Shown here one piece after another: positions 50,217 through 59,553 of a stretch of DNA of 64,000 nt. The translations under genes and the position numbers were made by a program. Position 1 is the stretch's first letter. Every line of letters begins with the position of its first letter. Source of the stretch: UBA940 sp045613745 (GTDB lineage Bacteria; Bacteroidota; Bacteroidia; Bacteroidales; Rikenellaceae); assembly GCA_045613745.1 (NCBI GenBank), contig JAZLBP010000003.1:1-64000 (forward strand). Reading direction: 5' to 3'. The notes beneath the pieces were generated by a model. It saw nothing but the letters and a program-made list of their open reading frames with translations. It did not search any database and was not told the DNA's origin.

Positions 50217-51077
50217 TTAACCGAGATACGATTTCAAGAGTTTGCTACGCGAGTTTTGACGCAAACGACGGATAGCCTTCTCCTTGATTTGGCGAACACG
50301 CTCGCGAGTCAAACCAAACTTATCGCCAATCTCCTCCAAGGTCATCTCTTGACAACCAATACCGAAGAAATATTTCACGATGTCGCGCTCGCGGTCGGTC
50401 AGTGTAGCCAGTGCACGCTCAACCTCGGTCGAAAGCGACTCATTAATCAGGCCACGGTCGGCATTGGGCGAGTCGGCATTCACCAACACGTCGAGCAGGT
50501 TGTTATCCTCGCCATCGGCAAAGGGAGCATCCACCGAAACGTGGCGACCGGCAACCCTCATAGTGTCGGTAACCTTCTCTTTGGGCAGATCCAGCGCTTG
50601 TGCCAACTCCTCGGGCGAAGGAGTACGCTCGTTCTCTTGCTCAAAGCGTGCAAACGCCTTGTTGATTTTGTTGAGCGAGCCTACTTGATTGAGCGGCAGA
50701 CGCACGATACGCGACTGCTCAGCCAGAGCTTGCAGAATAGATTGACGAATCCACCATACGGCATACGAGATGAATTTGAAACCACGGGTCTCGTCGAACT
50801 TCTCGGCCGCTTTAATCAAACCGAGGTTACCCTCGTTGATAAGGTCGGGAAGGCTCAGACCTTGGTTTTGGTATTGCTTGGCAACCGACACCACAAAACG
50901 CAGGTTTGCTTTGGTCAGTTTCTCAAGTGCCTCTTGGTCTCCTTTTTTGATTCGTTGGGCGAGTTCTACCTCCTCCTCCACCGAGATAAGGTCCTCTTTA
51001 CCGATTTCTTGCAGATACTTGTCAAGCGAAGCGCTTTCGCGGTTCGTGATTGACTTGGTGATTTTTAGTTGTCTCAT
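50217..51077 (-). CDS. rpoD: Primary sigma factor RpoD (Bacteroidetes sigma-ABfr type)
   Basis: 286 residues, without the long region 1.1 of E. coli RpoD. Regions 1.2 ('SLDKYLQEIGKEDLIS'), 2 ('NLRFVVSVAKQYQNQGLSLPDLINEGNLGL', 'FDETRGFKFISYAVWWIRQSI'), 3 and 4.2 ('MTLEEIGDKFGLTRERVRQIKEKAIRRLR') are intact. This sigma reads the TTTG/TAnnTTTG promoters found throughout the window. It lies 31 nt after htrA and shares its orientation. Confidence 0.96.
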   Translation of the reverse strand: MRQLKITKSITNRESASLDKYLQEIGKEDLISVEEEVELAQRIKKGDQEALEKLTKANLRFVVSVAKQYQNQGLSLPDLINEGNLGLIKAAEKFDETRGFKFISYAVWWIRQSILQALAEQSRIVRLPLNQVGSLNKINKAFARFEQENERTPSPEELAQALDLPKEKVTDTMRVAGRHVSVDAPFADGEDNNLLDVLVNADSPNADRGLINESLSTEVERALATLTDRERDIVKYFFGIGCQEMTLEEIGDKFGLTRERVRQIKEKAIRRLRQNSRSKLLKSYLG

Positions 51078-51108
51078 CTATTCTTGTTCCTTTTTCTGTT
51101 GTCGTGGT

Positions 51109-52608
51109 CTATTTATCGACTATCACATAGCCGATGCTGCGGCCTCCCGGATAGAAACCCTCGATAAGGGTAATCTTGCCCTCGATTTGCTGAATGTCGC
51201 GCACCGAGCGGATAGGTTTCTCGTTGATGTGGGTAATCACATAGCCTTTGCGAATGCCCGCATTGCTCAAAACACCTCCGGACTTAACCTCCGTAACACG
51301 CACTCCGCCCTTCACACCATACTCTTTGAGGCCCTTGCTATCGAGTTCGATAAACGCACCTCCGAGAGCTGTTTCGGCATCGGTTTGCGATGTCAATTCG
51401 GTCTTTCCTGTCTTATTACGCAAAACAACTTCAAAAAGTTTCACTTTTTTATCTCTTTTTACAACAACGCTGATTTTATCACCCGGACGGCGGCGACCTA
51501 CAATCTCCGACAGCGAGGCTTGCGAGTTGATGGCAGTACCGTCAATTTCGGTAACTATATCGCCCGACTCAATGCCCGCGCTCTTGGCAGCACCATTGGG
51601 GTCAACCTCGGCTACATACACTCCGCCAACCTCGCTAATGCCCAATTTCTCACCCATCTCGTCGATGAATTGTTGGTCTATTACGCGATACGAAATACCC
51701 AACAGCGCGCGTTGCACCACGCCAAACTCTTTGAGGTCGGCAACAACCTTCTGTACAATGGTTTCGGGCACAGCAAACGAATATCCCGCATAGCTTCCCG
51801 TAGGCGATTTGATAACGGTGTTGATACCCACCAGCTCGCCACGAGCATTTACCAGCGCGCCACCCGAGTTGCCAGGGTTGATAGCCGCGTCGGTTTGGAT
51901 AAACGACTCGATACTAAACGCGTTGGGGATAACCCTCAGTGTTCGCGCCTTGGCACTCACGATACCTGCTGTAACGGTCGATTGCAGGTCGTAGGGGCTA
52001 CCAATAGCAAGCACCCACTCGCCCAAACGCAGATTATCCGAGCTACCAAAAGGCAAAGTCGGGAGTCCCTCGGCGTCGATTTTGATAAGCGCAATGTCGG
52101 TTGTGGGATCGGTGCCGATGATACGGGCATCGAAGTTACGACCATCGTTCAATCGAACTTTGAGTGTCGAGGCATTCTCCACAACGTGATTGTTGGTTAC
52201 GATGTAGCCGTCGGGCGACAGAATCACACCCGAGCCCGATGAGGTTTGACTGCGCGACGACGGCTCGCCATATTGCGGTGCACCGAAAAAGTCAAAGAAG
52301 GGATTCCATCCCTGCGTCACTGCAACCTGCTCGGTTTTAACCACACTCACAACAGCCCTCACACCACGTTCGGCAGCAGCCGTAAGATCGGGCATTGCAA
52401 GAGCTCGCTCCTCCGTAAAGCTCGCAAAACGCGTCTTCGCGCCACCCGTAGGGGCGTCCGAAGTCACCTCCGCAGATGAACTCTCACCTATGGCGTCATA
52501 CCATTTTGTTATCTGATTGTTGTTTTGCGATGCAACATATCCCACACCGCCTCCGACAGCAGCCGACAGAACGACAACCGCTACGGTTGATAAAAATCCA
52601 TTTTTCAT
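51109..52608 (-). CDS. htrA: Periplasmic serine protease, DegP/HtrA family
   Basis: 499 residues with an N-terminal signal or anchor (about 4-26). The trypsin-like domain has the catalytic triad His141 ('NNHVV'), Asp171 ('TDIAL') and Ser248 ('GNSGG'), and two PDZ domains follow (about 300-390 and 405-495). It degrades or refolds misfolded envelope proteins. Its position before rpoD could tie expression of the two; there is no obvious promoter in the intervening 31 nt. Confidence 0.94.
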   Translation of the reverse strand: MKNGFLSTVAVVVLSAAVGGGVGYVASQNNNQITKWYDAIGESSSAEVTSDAPTGGAKTRFASFTEERALAMPDLTAAAERGVRAVVSVVKTEQVAVTQGWNPFFDFFGAPQYGEPSSRSQTSSGSGVILSPDGYIVTNNHVVENASTLKVRLNDGRNFDARIIGTDPTTDIALIKIDAEGLPTLPFGSSDNLRLGEWVLAIGSPYDLQSTVTAGIVSAKARTLRVIPNAFSIESFIQTDAAINPGNSGGALVNARGELVGINTVIKSPTGSYAGYSFAVPETIVQKVVADLKEFGVVQRALLGISYRVIDQQFIDEMGEKLGISEVGGVYVAEVDPNGAAKSAGIESGDIVTEIDGTAINSQASLSEIVGRRRPGDKISVVVKRDKKVKLFEVVLRNKTGKTELTSQTDAETALGGAFIELDSKGLKEYGVKGGVRVTEVKSGGVLSNAGIRKGYVITHINEKPIRSVRDIQQIEGKITLIEGFYPGGRSIGYVIVDK

Positions 52609-52787
52609 ACTTTCCTCTTTTGAGTGTTTTTGTTTTAATACGCAAAAGTCGAGTCAGTCTATAGGCAAAATCTGTGTTGGTTGCATTAATAACTCACAAA
52701 AAGGCACTATTATTTTGCAAACCCACCGAAAAATTCTCCACAACAGCAAAATACCCAACCACCCAAAAGCAAGGGGAGAAAGAAGTT

Positions 52788-52819
52788 TTTGTCACAATAC
52801 ATTTTTTTTGTTATATTCG
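52788..52819 (+). promoter_or_regulatory. Promoter of rmuC
   Basis: TTTG (52788-52791) and TATATTCG (52812-52819, one mismatch) are 20 bp apart, ending about 30 nt before the rmuC ATG. Confidence 0.7.
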
Positions 52820-52848
52820 CGGTAAGATAATATAAGAATTTCAGACAT

Positions 52849-54243
52849 ATGGATATTTTGTTTACAATAGCAGCCCTGATAGTTGGCATCACCATCGGCT
52901 TTGTGGCCGGTTATCTCTTTGGCAAACGTGGAGCGACTCTCACCGAGCAACGTGCTTCGGAGCAAATCATTGAGTTGTCGGGCCAAAAATCTTCACTCAC
53001 AAAGGAGGTCGAAATGTTAAGAGATCAACTCGAGGTAGAGCAACAACGCGCCGAAACCGAACTCAACCGTCAAAAAGAGGAGTATCACGCATTGCAAGCG
53101 GAGCAAGAACAACGTTTCAAGGAGGCTGATGCTGTTCGCCGTGCCGATTTCAGACTGCAACTCGAGCAACAACTCGAACTCGTCAAGTCGCAGCTCCAAA
53201 AACAAACCGAGCAAAGCAATCGTGAAAGCATAACCGAGATTATGCGTCCTTACAAAGAGCAACTCGACCAAATCAAGGAGCAAAACATCAAGGACCGCGC
53301 TACTCTGCAAGGCGAAATCAAGCAATTTGTTGAGACCGGTGGTCGTTTGACTCGCGAGGCAGACCGTCTTGTCACAGCATTGAGCGGCAGTGTAACCATT
53401 CAGGGTAATCTGGGTGAGAAACTGCTCCGCGACATTCTCGCAGGTTCGGGACTCAAGGAAGGCGTGCAATACAAACTGCAACACACCCTGCGCAACGAGG
53501 ACGGCACAACCCTCAAAAACAGCGACGGTAAGAAGATGCGTCCCGACGCAGCGCTCATCTATCCCGAGACCAACAGCATTCTCTACATCGACTCGAAGTT
53601 CCAACTTCCCAACGAATTGGATTTCGACAACCTTCAAGCCGAAAGCCAACGTGCAGCGCTTAAAATCTTTGCCGATAAGATTACCGAACAAGCACGCAAA
53701 CTCTCGGACCGCAACTACGACCGCAGCAACAACGAGGGTTACATACCTCTGCCCTACGTCATTATGTTTGTTCCGAGCGAGACCGCACTTGCCGCAGTCA
53801 CAAGTTTTGACCCCACCCTGTGGCAACGTATGTTCAACGAATACGGCGTATGCCTTGCCAGCGAGCGCAACCTGCTTGTTCTTATCGAAATGGTGCGCTA
53901 TATGTGGCAACGACAAGTCACCATCGACAACCACGAAGACATCATCAAACGTGCCGAGGCAGTGCTTGACCGCGTAGTTGACTTTATGAGTGAGTTCTGC
54001 AATGTGGAGGAAGCGCTTGCCGACGCCGTAAAGGCCACCGAAGCCATGCGTACTCTTTCGGGCAGTCGCGGCAAGTCAATCGAAGTTGCCGTACACCAGC
54101 TCACCAAGCTTGGCGTCAAACCCAACAAAGTGTCAAAGAAAGACCGCCCCGCACAACTCAAGGCGATGTTACAAAAGGCAAACATCTCCGAAGAGACCGA
54201 AATTGAGGGCGAAATCGAGGTCGAAACTCCCGACCAAGAGTAA
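52849..54243 (+). CDS. rmuC: DNA recombination protein RmuC
   Basis: 464 residues. An N-terminal membrane helix (about 4-24) is followed by a long coiled coil (about 35-165) and the RmuC nuclease-like domain: 'GNLGEKLLRDILAGSGL', 'RPDAALIYPETNSILYIDSKFQLP' and 'IPLPYVIMFVPSETALAA'. Rated as a factor limiting inversions at short repeats. The C-terminal tail is acidic. A short poorly stacked hairpin lies after the stop. Confidence 0.94.
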   Translation: MDILFTIAALIVGITIGFVAGYLFGKRGATLTEQRASEQIIELSGQKSSLTKEVEMLRDQLEVEQQRAETELNRQKEEYHALQAEQEQRFKEADAVRRADFRLQLEQQLELVKSQLQKQTEQSNRESITEIMRPYKEQLDQIKEQNIKDRATLQGEIKQFVETGGRLTREADRLVTALSGSVTIQGNLGEKLLRDILAGSGLKEGVQYKLQHTLRNEDGTTLKNSDGKKMRPDAALIYPETNSILYIDSKFQLPNELDFDNLQAESQRAALKIFADKITEQARKLSDRNYDRSNNEGYIPLPYVIMFVPSETALAAVTSFDPTLWQRMFNEYGVCLASERNLLVLIEMVRYMWQRQVTIDNHEDIIKRAEAVLDRVVDFMSEFCNVEEALADAVKATEAMRTLSGSRGKSIEVAVHQLTKLGVKPNKVSKKDRPAQLKAMLQKANISEETEIEGEIEVETPDQE

Positions 54244-54386
54244 TACCCTACAACATAATCCGAAAAAACATTCAATTTGGAAGGCAAGCGGAGGTTTTTT
54301 ATCGGATTTGGCGCATACTAATTATTTATAAGACAAAAAATGCACGAAAATATGGTCGCGCTGTGCGGAATTTGAACAAAAAATGG

Positions 54387-54394
54387 TATCTTCG
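54387..54394 (+). promoter_or_regulatory. Candidate -7 box of the hydrogenase operon
   Basis: TATCTTCG, one mismatch to TAnnTTTG, 26 nt before hydA. A TTTG at 54371-54374 is too close (12 bp) to be a standard -33 box, so promoter strength may depend on an activator. Confidence 0.4.
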
Positions 54395-54420
54395 CGGCAG
54401 ACTAAACGATAATCCACTAT

Positions 54421-55863
54421 ATGGCTATTAAAAACAACGTGATGATTGTTCGACAGAAGCTGTTGACAAGACTCATCAAACTCTGGAACGAAAACAAACT
54501 TGTAGAAGAAATTGACCGCCTGCCCATCGAGCTCAGTCCCAAAAGATCGAGGGTGCTCGGACGTTGTTGCATCCACAAGGAAAGAGCCGTGTGGAAGTAC
54601 AAATCGTTGCCTCTGCTGGGTTACGATATGACCGACGAGACCGACGAGCTGACTCCCCTGTCGGCTTATGCAAGCAAGGCGTTGGAACGCACCGAACTCA
54701 AAGACAACATTATGTGTGTGATTGATGAGGCTTGTTCGTCGTGCGTGCGTACCAACTACAACATCACCAACCTGTGTCGTGGTTGCGTGGCTCGTGCTTG
54801 TGCAAGTGCATGTCCCAAAAACGCTATCGAGTTTGACCCCGAGACCAGCCAAGGTAAAATCAACCACAGCATCTGTATCAGTTGCGGTAAATGTTTCGAG
54901 AACTGTCCCTATCACGCAATCGTTTACATCCCCGTTCCTTGCGAGGAGTCGTGCCCCGTTGGTGCTATCACCAAAGACGAGTATGGCGTAGAGCACATCG
55001 ACGAGAGCAAATGTATCTACTGCGGTAAATGTTTGAACAGTTGCCCGTTCGGTGCAATCTTCGAGATTTCGCAAGTATTCGACATTCTGCAAAGCATCCG
55101 TCGTGGCGAGGAGGTTGTGGCTATGGTTGCCCCCGCAGTGTTGTCGCAATACAACCTGCCCACCGAGCAAGTGTATGGCGCTATCAAGGCTATCGGCTTT
55201 ACCGACGTAATTGAGGTTGCCCAAGGTGCGATGATCACCACCGAAAAGGAGACCGCAGAGTTCAAAGAGCGTATGGAGGAGGGTGCTCCCTTTATGACCA
55301 CTTCGTGCTGCCCCGCATACATCGAGATGGCAGAGAAACACGCTCCCGAATTGAAGAAATATATCTCGACTACCCGCTCGCCGATGTACTACACCGCCGA
55401 AATCGTACGCGAGAAATATCCTAACGCCAAAACCGTATTCGTAGGTCCCTGTATCGCAAAACGTAAAGAGGCTCGCAAAGACGACTTGGTAAACTATGTA
55501 ATGACCTTTGAGGAGTTGCACGCAATTTTCAGCGGTATGGGTATCGAAATGAACGAGGAGAAGGTTTATGAGATTCCCTTCACTTCGATTCGCACAGCTC
55601 ACGGCTTTGCACAAACCGGCGGTGTGACCGCTGCTGTGAAGGCTCACGTTGGTGGTGCATTCGAGTTCACCAACGCTCTGGTGTCGCCTCTTACCAAGAA
55701 GAACGTAGGTTTGATGAAGGTTTACGGCAAGGTTCCCGCCAAGGTGCCTGCTCAATTCATCGAGGTTATGGCTTGCGAGGGTGGTTGTATCTCGGGTCCG
55801 AGCACACACACCACTTTTGAGGCCGGACGCCAAACCTACAACAAAGAGTTGCTCAAACGATAA
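54421..55863 (+). CDS. hydA: [FeFe] hydrogenase, probably group B type
   Basis: 480 residues. Two [4Fe-4S] ferredoxin motifs ('CISCGKCFENCP', 'CIYCGKCLNSCP') with a preceding Cys-rich segment ('CSSCVRTNYNITNLCRGC') precede the H-cluster domain. L1 is TTSCCPAY (Cys296, Cys297), L2 is GPCIAK (Cys344, where group A has MPC) and L3 is EVMACEGGCISGP (Cys452, Cys456). All H-cluster ligands are present. Without a NuoEF-like partner it is probably a monomeric ferredoxin-dependent enzyme, evolving or sensing H2; direction cannot be told. Maturase genes follow immediately. Confidence 0.92.
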   Translation: MAIKNNVMIVRQKLLTRLIKLWNENKLVEEIDRLPIELSPKRSRVLGRCCIHKERAVWKYKSLPLLGYDMTDETDELTPLSAYASKALERTELKDNIMCVIDEACSSCVRTNYNITNLCRGCVARACASACPKNAIEFDPETSQGKINHSICISCGKCFENCPYHAIVYIPVPCEESCPVGAITKDEYGVEHIDESKCIYCGKCLNSCPFGAIFEISQVFDILQSIRRGEEVVAMVAPAVLSQYNLPTEQVYGAIKAIGFTDVIEVAQGAMITTEKETAEFKERMEEGAPFMTTSCCPAYIEMAEKHAPELKKYISTTRSPMYYTAEIVREKYPNAKTVFVGPCIAKRKEARKDDLVNYVMTFEELHAIFSGMGIEMNEEKVYEIPFTSIRTAHGFAQTGGVTAAVKAHVGGAFEFTNALVSPLTKKNVGLMKVYGKVPAKVPAQFIEVMACEGGCISGPSTHTTFEAGRQTYNKELLKR

Positions 55864-55876
55864 ACTAAATCAGAAT

Positions 55877-56914
55877 ATGATAAGAGAGTTGGCCGACCGT
55901 CTGATTTCAAGGCGCCGACTTGACGCCGAGGAATACCGCACGCTGTTGAGCGGGTGGGACGAGGCAACTCTTGCTTATCTACGTCAAGACGCTGTCCGAA
56001 CTGCCCGCGAGCAGTTCGGACGCGGCGTTTATGTAAGGGGCCTTATCGAGGTCAGCAGCAGCTGTCGCAACGATTGCCTCTACTGCGGACTGAGGTGTAG
56101 CAACACCTCGGCCGAGAGATACCGCCTCAGCGACGAGCAGATTTTGGAGTGCTGTCGCGAAGGTTACGCTGCGGGTTTCCGCACTTTCGTTTTGCAGGGT
56201 GGCGAGGATATGGCCTTCACCGACAACCGCCTGGAGGGGCTGATTGGACGTATTCGCGCCGAGTTTACGGATGCGGCCATCACACTATCGCTGGGTGAAC
56301 GTAGCGAGGAGTCCTACCGCCGACTGCGCGATGCAGGAGCCGACCGCTATCTGCTGCGCCACGAGGCTGCAAGCAAGACGCTTTACGAGAAACTGCATCC
56401 ACAGAGTATGTCGTGGGAGAACCGAATGAGGTGTATCGAAGTGCTGAAACGCGTAGGATTTCAAACGGGTGTAGGTATGATGGTTGGTGCCCCTTATCAG
56501 AGTGTGAGCGACCTTGCCGACGACTTGATGTTTATCCAGCGCATCGAGCCCGAGATGATTGGTATCGGGCCGTTTATTCCGCACTGCGCCACACCATTCA
56601 GTGCGCACCCCGCAGGAAGTCTGCGCCTGACCTATCTGTTGCTGGCCATTGTGAGGATTATGCACCCCAAGGCGCTTATCCCTACAACCACAGCGCTGGC
56701 GACACTTTCGGCTGACGGCCGACGCGAGGGAATACTTTCGGGAGCCAATGTGGTTATGCCCAACCTGTCGCCCTCGGAGGTGCGAAACAAATATGCCATC
56801 TATGACGGCAAAGCCAACCGCGGAAGCGAAGCAGCCGAAGGTTTGGCACTATTGGAACAAGAACTTAACGAAATCGGCTATCGAGTGGACTATTCGAGAG
56901 GCGATTACAGATAA
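55877..56914 (+). CDS. hydE: [FeFe]-hydrogenase maturase HydE (radical SAM)
   Basis: 345 residues. The radical SAM cluster motif C63-x3-C67-x2-C70 begins the barrel and the chain continues with 'GYAAGFRTFVLQGGEDMAF', 'AITLSLGERSEESYRRLRDAGADRYLLRHEAA' (parts) and 'GMMVGAPYQSVSDLADDL'. HydE helps build the 2Fe subcluster. ATG 55877 lies 13 nt after hydA, so the two are one operon. Confidence 0.93.
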   Translation: MIRELADRLISRRRLDAEEYRTLLSGWDEATLAYLRQDAVRTAREQFGRGVYVRGLIEVSSSCRNDCLYCGLRCSNTSAERYRLSDEQILECCREGYAAGFRTFVLQGGEDMAFTDNRLEGLIGRIRAEFTDAAITLSLGERSEESYRRLRDAGADRYLLRHEAASKTLYEKLHPQSMSWENRMRCIEVLKRVGFQTGVGMMVGAPYQSVSDLADDLMFIQRIEPEMIGIGPFIPHCATPFSAHPAGSLRLTYLLLAIVRIMHPKALIPTTTALATLSADGRREGILSGANVVMPNLSPSEVRNKYAIYDGKANRGSEAAEGLALLEQELNEIGYRVDYSRGDYR

Positions 56915-56927
56915 CGAACTTTTTACT

Positions 56928-58352
56928 ATGGTCGAATATAATGTAAAGTCGGAACACGCCGCCGAGTTTATCCACGACGGCGAGGTGCGTGCGACGTTGG
57001 AGTATGCCGCCGCACACCGAGGTGATGTGGCTTTGGTGGAGGAGATTCTGAGCAAAGCCGCCGAGGGTCACGGACTGACCCACCGCGAAGCCGCGGTGCT
57101 TATGGAGTGCGACCGACCCGAGCTGGTTGAGCGATTGTTTGATTTGGCACGCAGCCTCAAACAACGCATCTATGGCAACCGCATTGTGATGTTCGCACCG
57201 CTCTATCTGTCGAACTACTGCATCAACGGTTGTGTCTATTGCCCCTATCACGCCAAAAACCGCACAATTCCGCGTCGCAAACTCTCCCAAGAGGAGATTC
57301 GTCGCGAGGTTATAGCCTTGCAGGATATGGGCCACAAACGTCTGGCATTGGAGACGGGCGAACACCCTATTCAGAGCCCTATTGAGTATGTATTGGAGTC
57401 GATTGACACCATCTACTCGATTCACCACCGCAACGGAGCAATCCGCCGCGTGAATGTGAATATTGCAGCAACCACAGTCGAAAACTACCGTCTGTTGCGC
57501 GATGCGGGTATTGGAACATATATTCTGTTTGAGGAGACCTACGACCGCGCTACATACGAGCAACTGCACCCCACAGGCCCCAAAAGCGACTGGGCATACC
57601 ACACCGAGGCTATGGACCGCGCAATGGAGGGCGGAATTGATGATGTGGGTATCGGTGCGCTGTTTGGTCTTACCAACTATCGTTACGACTTGGTGGGCCT
57701 GCTGATGCACGCAGAGCACTTGGAGGCTCGCTTCGGAGTGGGTCCTCACACCATAAGTGTGCCACGCATACGTCCCGCCGACGACATCAATCCCGAGGAT
57801 TTCCCCAATGCCGTTACGGACGACGTATTCCGCCGAATAGTAGCGATTCTGCGTCTGGCCGTTCCCTACACAGGTATGATTATCTCGACCCGCGAATCGG
57901 CTCGTTCGAGAGAGCTGGTGCTGGATGTGGGTGTGTCGCAAATCAGTGGCGGCTCGCGCACCAGCGTGGGTGGCTATGCCGAAGGAATTGAGGATGCCGA
58001 GAGGTCGGCTCAATTCGACATCTCGGACACCCGTACTTTGGACGAGATTGTTGCGTGGCTGTTGGAGTTGAACTATGTGCCGAGTTTCTGCACCGCCTGC
58101 TACCGCGAGGGACGCACTGGCGACCGCTTTATGATGCTTGCCAAGAGCGGCAAGATTGGAAACTGCTGTGGCCCGAACGCACTGATGACTCTGCGCGAAT
58201 ATTTGGAGGACTATGCCTCGGAGGGCACTCGCCGTCTCGGTATGGATGTCATTGCACGCGAATTGAAGCTGATTCCCTCGGACAAGGTTAAACGCATCAC
58301 CGAAGAGCGCCTCGGCGAGATTGCTTTGGGTAAACGCGATTTCAGATTCTAA
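56928..58352 (+). CDS. hydG: [FeFe]-hydrogenase maturase HydG (radical SAM tyrosine lyase)
   Basis: 474 residues. HydG splits tyrosine to supply CO and cyanide. The SAM-cluster motif is C98-x3-C102-x2-C105, and the second cluster has its C-x2-C ('CTAC') about 24 residues before a further cysteine ('GNCCGP'). 'KRLALETGEHP' and 'YILFEETYDRATYEQLHPTGPKSD' are typical. I start at ATG 56928 (13 nt after hydE), because the frame upstream runs into hydE and lacks conservation. Confidence 0.94.
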   Translation: MVEYNVKSEHAAEFIHDGEVRATLEYAAAHRGDVALVEEILSKAAEGHGLTHREAAVLMECDRPELVERLFDLARSLKQRIYGNRIVMFAPLYLSNYCINGCVYCPYHAKNRTIPRRKLSQEEIRREVIALQDMGHKRLALETGEHPIQSPIEYVLESIDTIYSIHHRNGAIRRVNVNIAATTVENYRLLRDAGIGTYILFEETYDRATYEQLHPTGPKSDWAYHTEAMDRAMEGGIDDVGIGALFGLTNYRYDLVGLLMHAEHLEARFGVGPHTISVPRIRPADDINPEDFPNAVTDDVFRRIVAILRLAVPYTGMIISTRESARSRELVLDVGVSQISGGSRTSVGGYAEGIEDAERSAQFDISDTRTLDEIVAWLLELNYVPSFCTACYREGRTGDRFMMLAKSGKIGNCCGPNALMTLREYLEDYASEGTRRLGMDVIARELKLIPSDKVKRITEERLGEIALGKRDFRF

Positions 58353-58363
58353 CCCACTACCCT

Positions 58364-59545
58364 ATGCAAAAGACACCATCATCGGAGCGCCTGCACATCG
58401 GTTTCTTTGGCCGTTGCAACAGCGGAAAATCATCACTCATAAATGCACTTACGGGACAGCAAGTAGCACTTGTTTCGAGTCAGGCGGGAACAACCACCGA
58501 CCCCGTAAACAAGCCAATGGAGTTGCCCGGGCTGGGTGCAGTGGTTATTATCGACACCCCGGGACTGGACGACAACACAACACTTGGCGAGCAACGAATT
58601 GCCGCTACCCGCAAGGTATTGGACCGTACCGATATTGCCGTTGTGCTGTTTGGCGAGGGCGAGGATTTGAGCATCGAGAAGGCTCTGTGCGAGGAGTTGA
58701 AACGTCGTGAGATTCCGATGGTCGGAGTGCTGGCCGCGTGTGACCGAACCTCCGAGCCTAAAAGTATTGCCGCACGCATAGGCGAGGTAATCGGAATCGA
58801 ACCCATCTGCACAAGCGCCACAAGGGCCGAGGGGTTGGATACTCTGCGCGCGAAACTTGCCGAGTGTCGCGGCGATGAGGAGCGTCTGCTGACACAAGGT
58901 TTGTGCGATGAGGGCGACACTGTGTTGCTCGTTATGCCGCAAGACAAGCAAGCCCCCAAAGGCCGTCTTATTCAGCCGCAGGTGCAGACCTTGCGCGAGT
59001 TGTTGGACCGCGGATGCAGAGCTATGTGCTGCACAACCGAAGATATGCCCGAAGCATTGAAGGCTTTGAGCAGCCCTCCCAAGTTAATTATCACCGACTC
59101 ACAGGTGTTTGACGCGGTGTGGAAGCTAAAACCCGAGGAGTCGCTGCTGACATCGTTCTCGGTGTTGATGGCACGTTACAAGGGAGATATAAACGCATTT
59201 ATAGAGGGTGCAAAGGTACTCGCAACACTGACCGAGCAGTCGCGCGTATTGATAGCTGAGGCTTGCACCCACGCCCCACAAAACGAAGATATTGGTCGTG
59301 TCAAGCTGCCACGAATGTTGCGCAAACGTGTGGGCGAAGGACTCGCGATTGACATTGTGGGTGGCGCCGACTTCCCCGAAGATTTGAGTCCCTATGACCT
59401 TATCATCCACTGTGGTGCGTGTATGTTCAACCGCCGACACGTTATGAGTCGCGTGGCACGAGCCAAGGGCGCAAATGTACCCATCACAAACTACGGAGTG
59501 GCCATTGCTGCGCTGATGGGAATTCTCAACAAAATTGAGTGGTAA
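58364..59545 (+). CDS. hydF: [FeFe]-hydrogenase maturase HydF (GTPase scaffold)
   Basis: 393 residues. The GTPase domain shows the P-loop G16-RCNSGKS, 'GTTTDPV' and 'DTPGLDD'. The cluster-binding domain keeps the HydF ligands 'EACTH' (Cys-x-His) and 'IIHCGAC'. HydF carries the 2Fe precursor made by HydE and HydG to HydA. It starts 11 nt after hydG. Confidence 0.94.
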   Translation: MQKTPSSERLHIGFFGRCNSGKSSLINALTGQQVALVSSQAGTTTDPVNKPMELPGLGAVVIIDTPGLDDNTTLGEQRIAATRKVLDRTDIAVVLFGEGEDLSIEKALCEELKRREIPMVGVLAACDRTSEPKSIAARIGEVIGIEPICTSATRAEGLDTLRAKLAECRGDEERLLTQGLCDEGDTVLLVMPQDKQAPKGRLIQPQVQTLRELLDRGCRAMCCTTEDMPEALKALSSPPKLIITDSQVFDAVWKLKPEESLLTSFSVLMARYKGDINAFIEGAKVLATLTEQSRVLIAEACTHAPQNEDIGRVKLPRMLRKRVGEGLAIDIVGGADFPEDLSPYDLIIHCGACMFNRRHVMSRVARAKGANVPITNYGVAIAALMGILNKIEW

Positions 59546-59553
59546 AACTTGTT

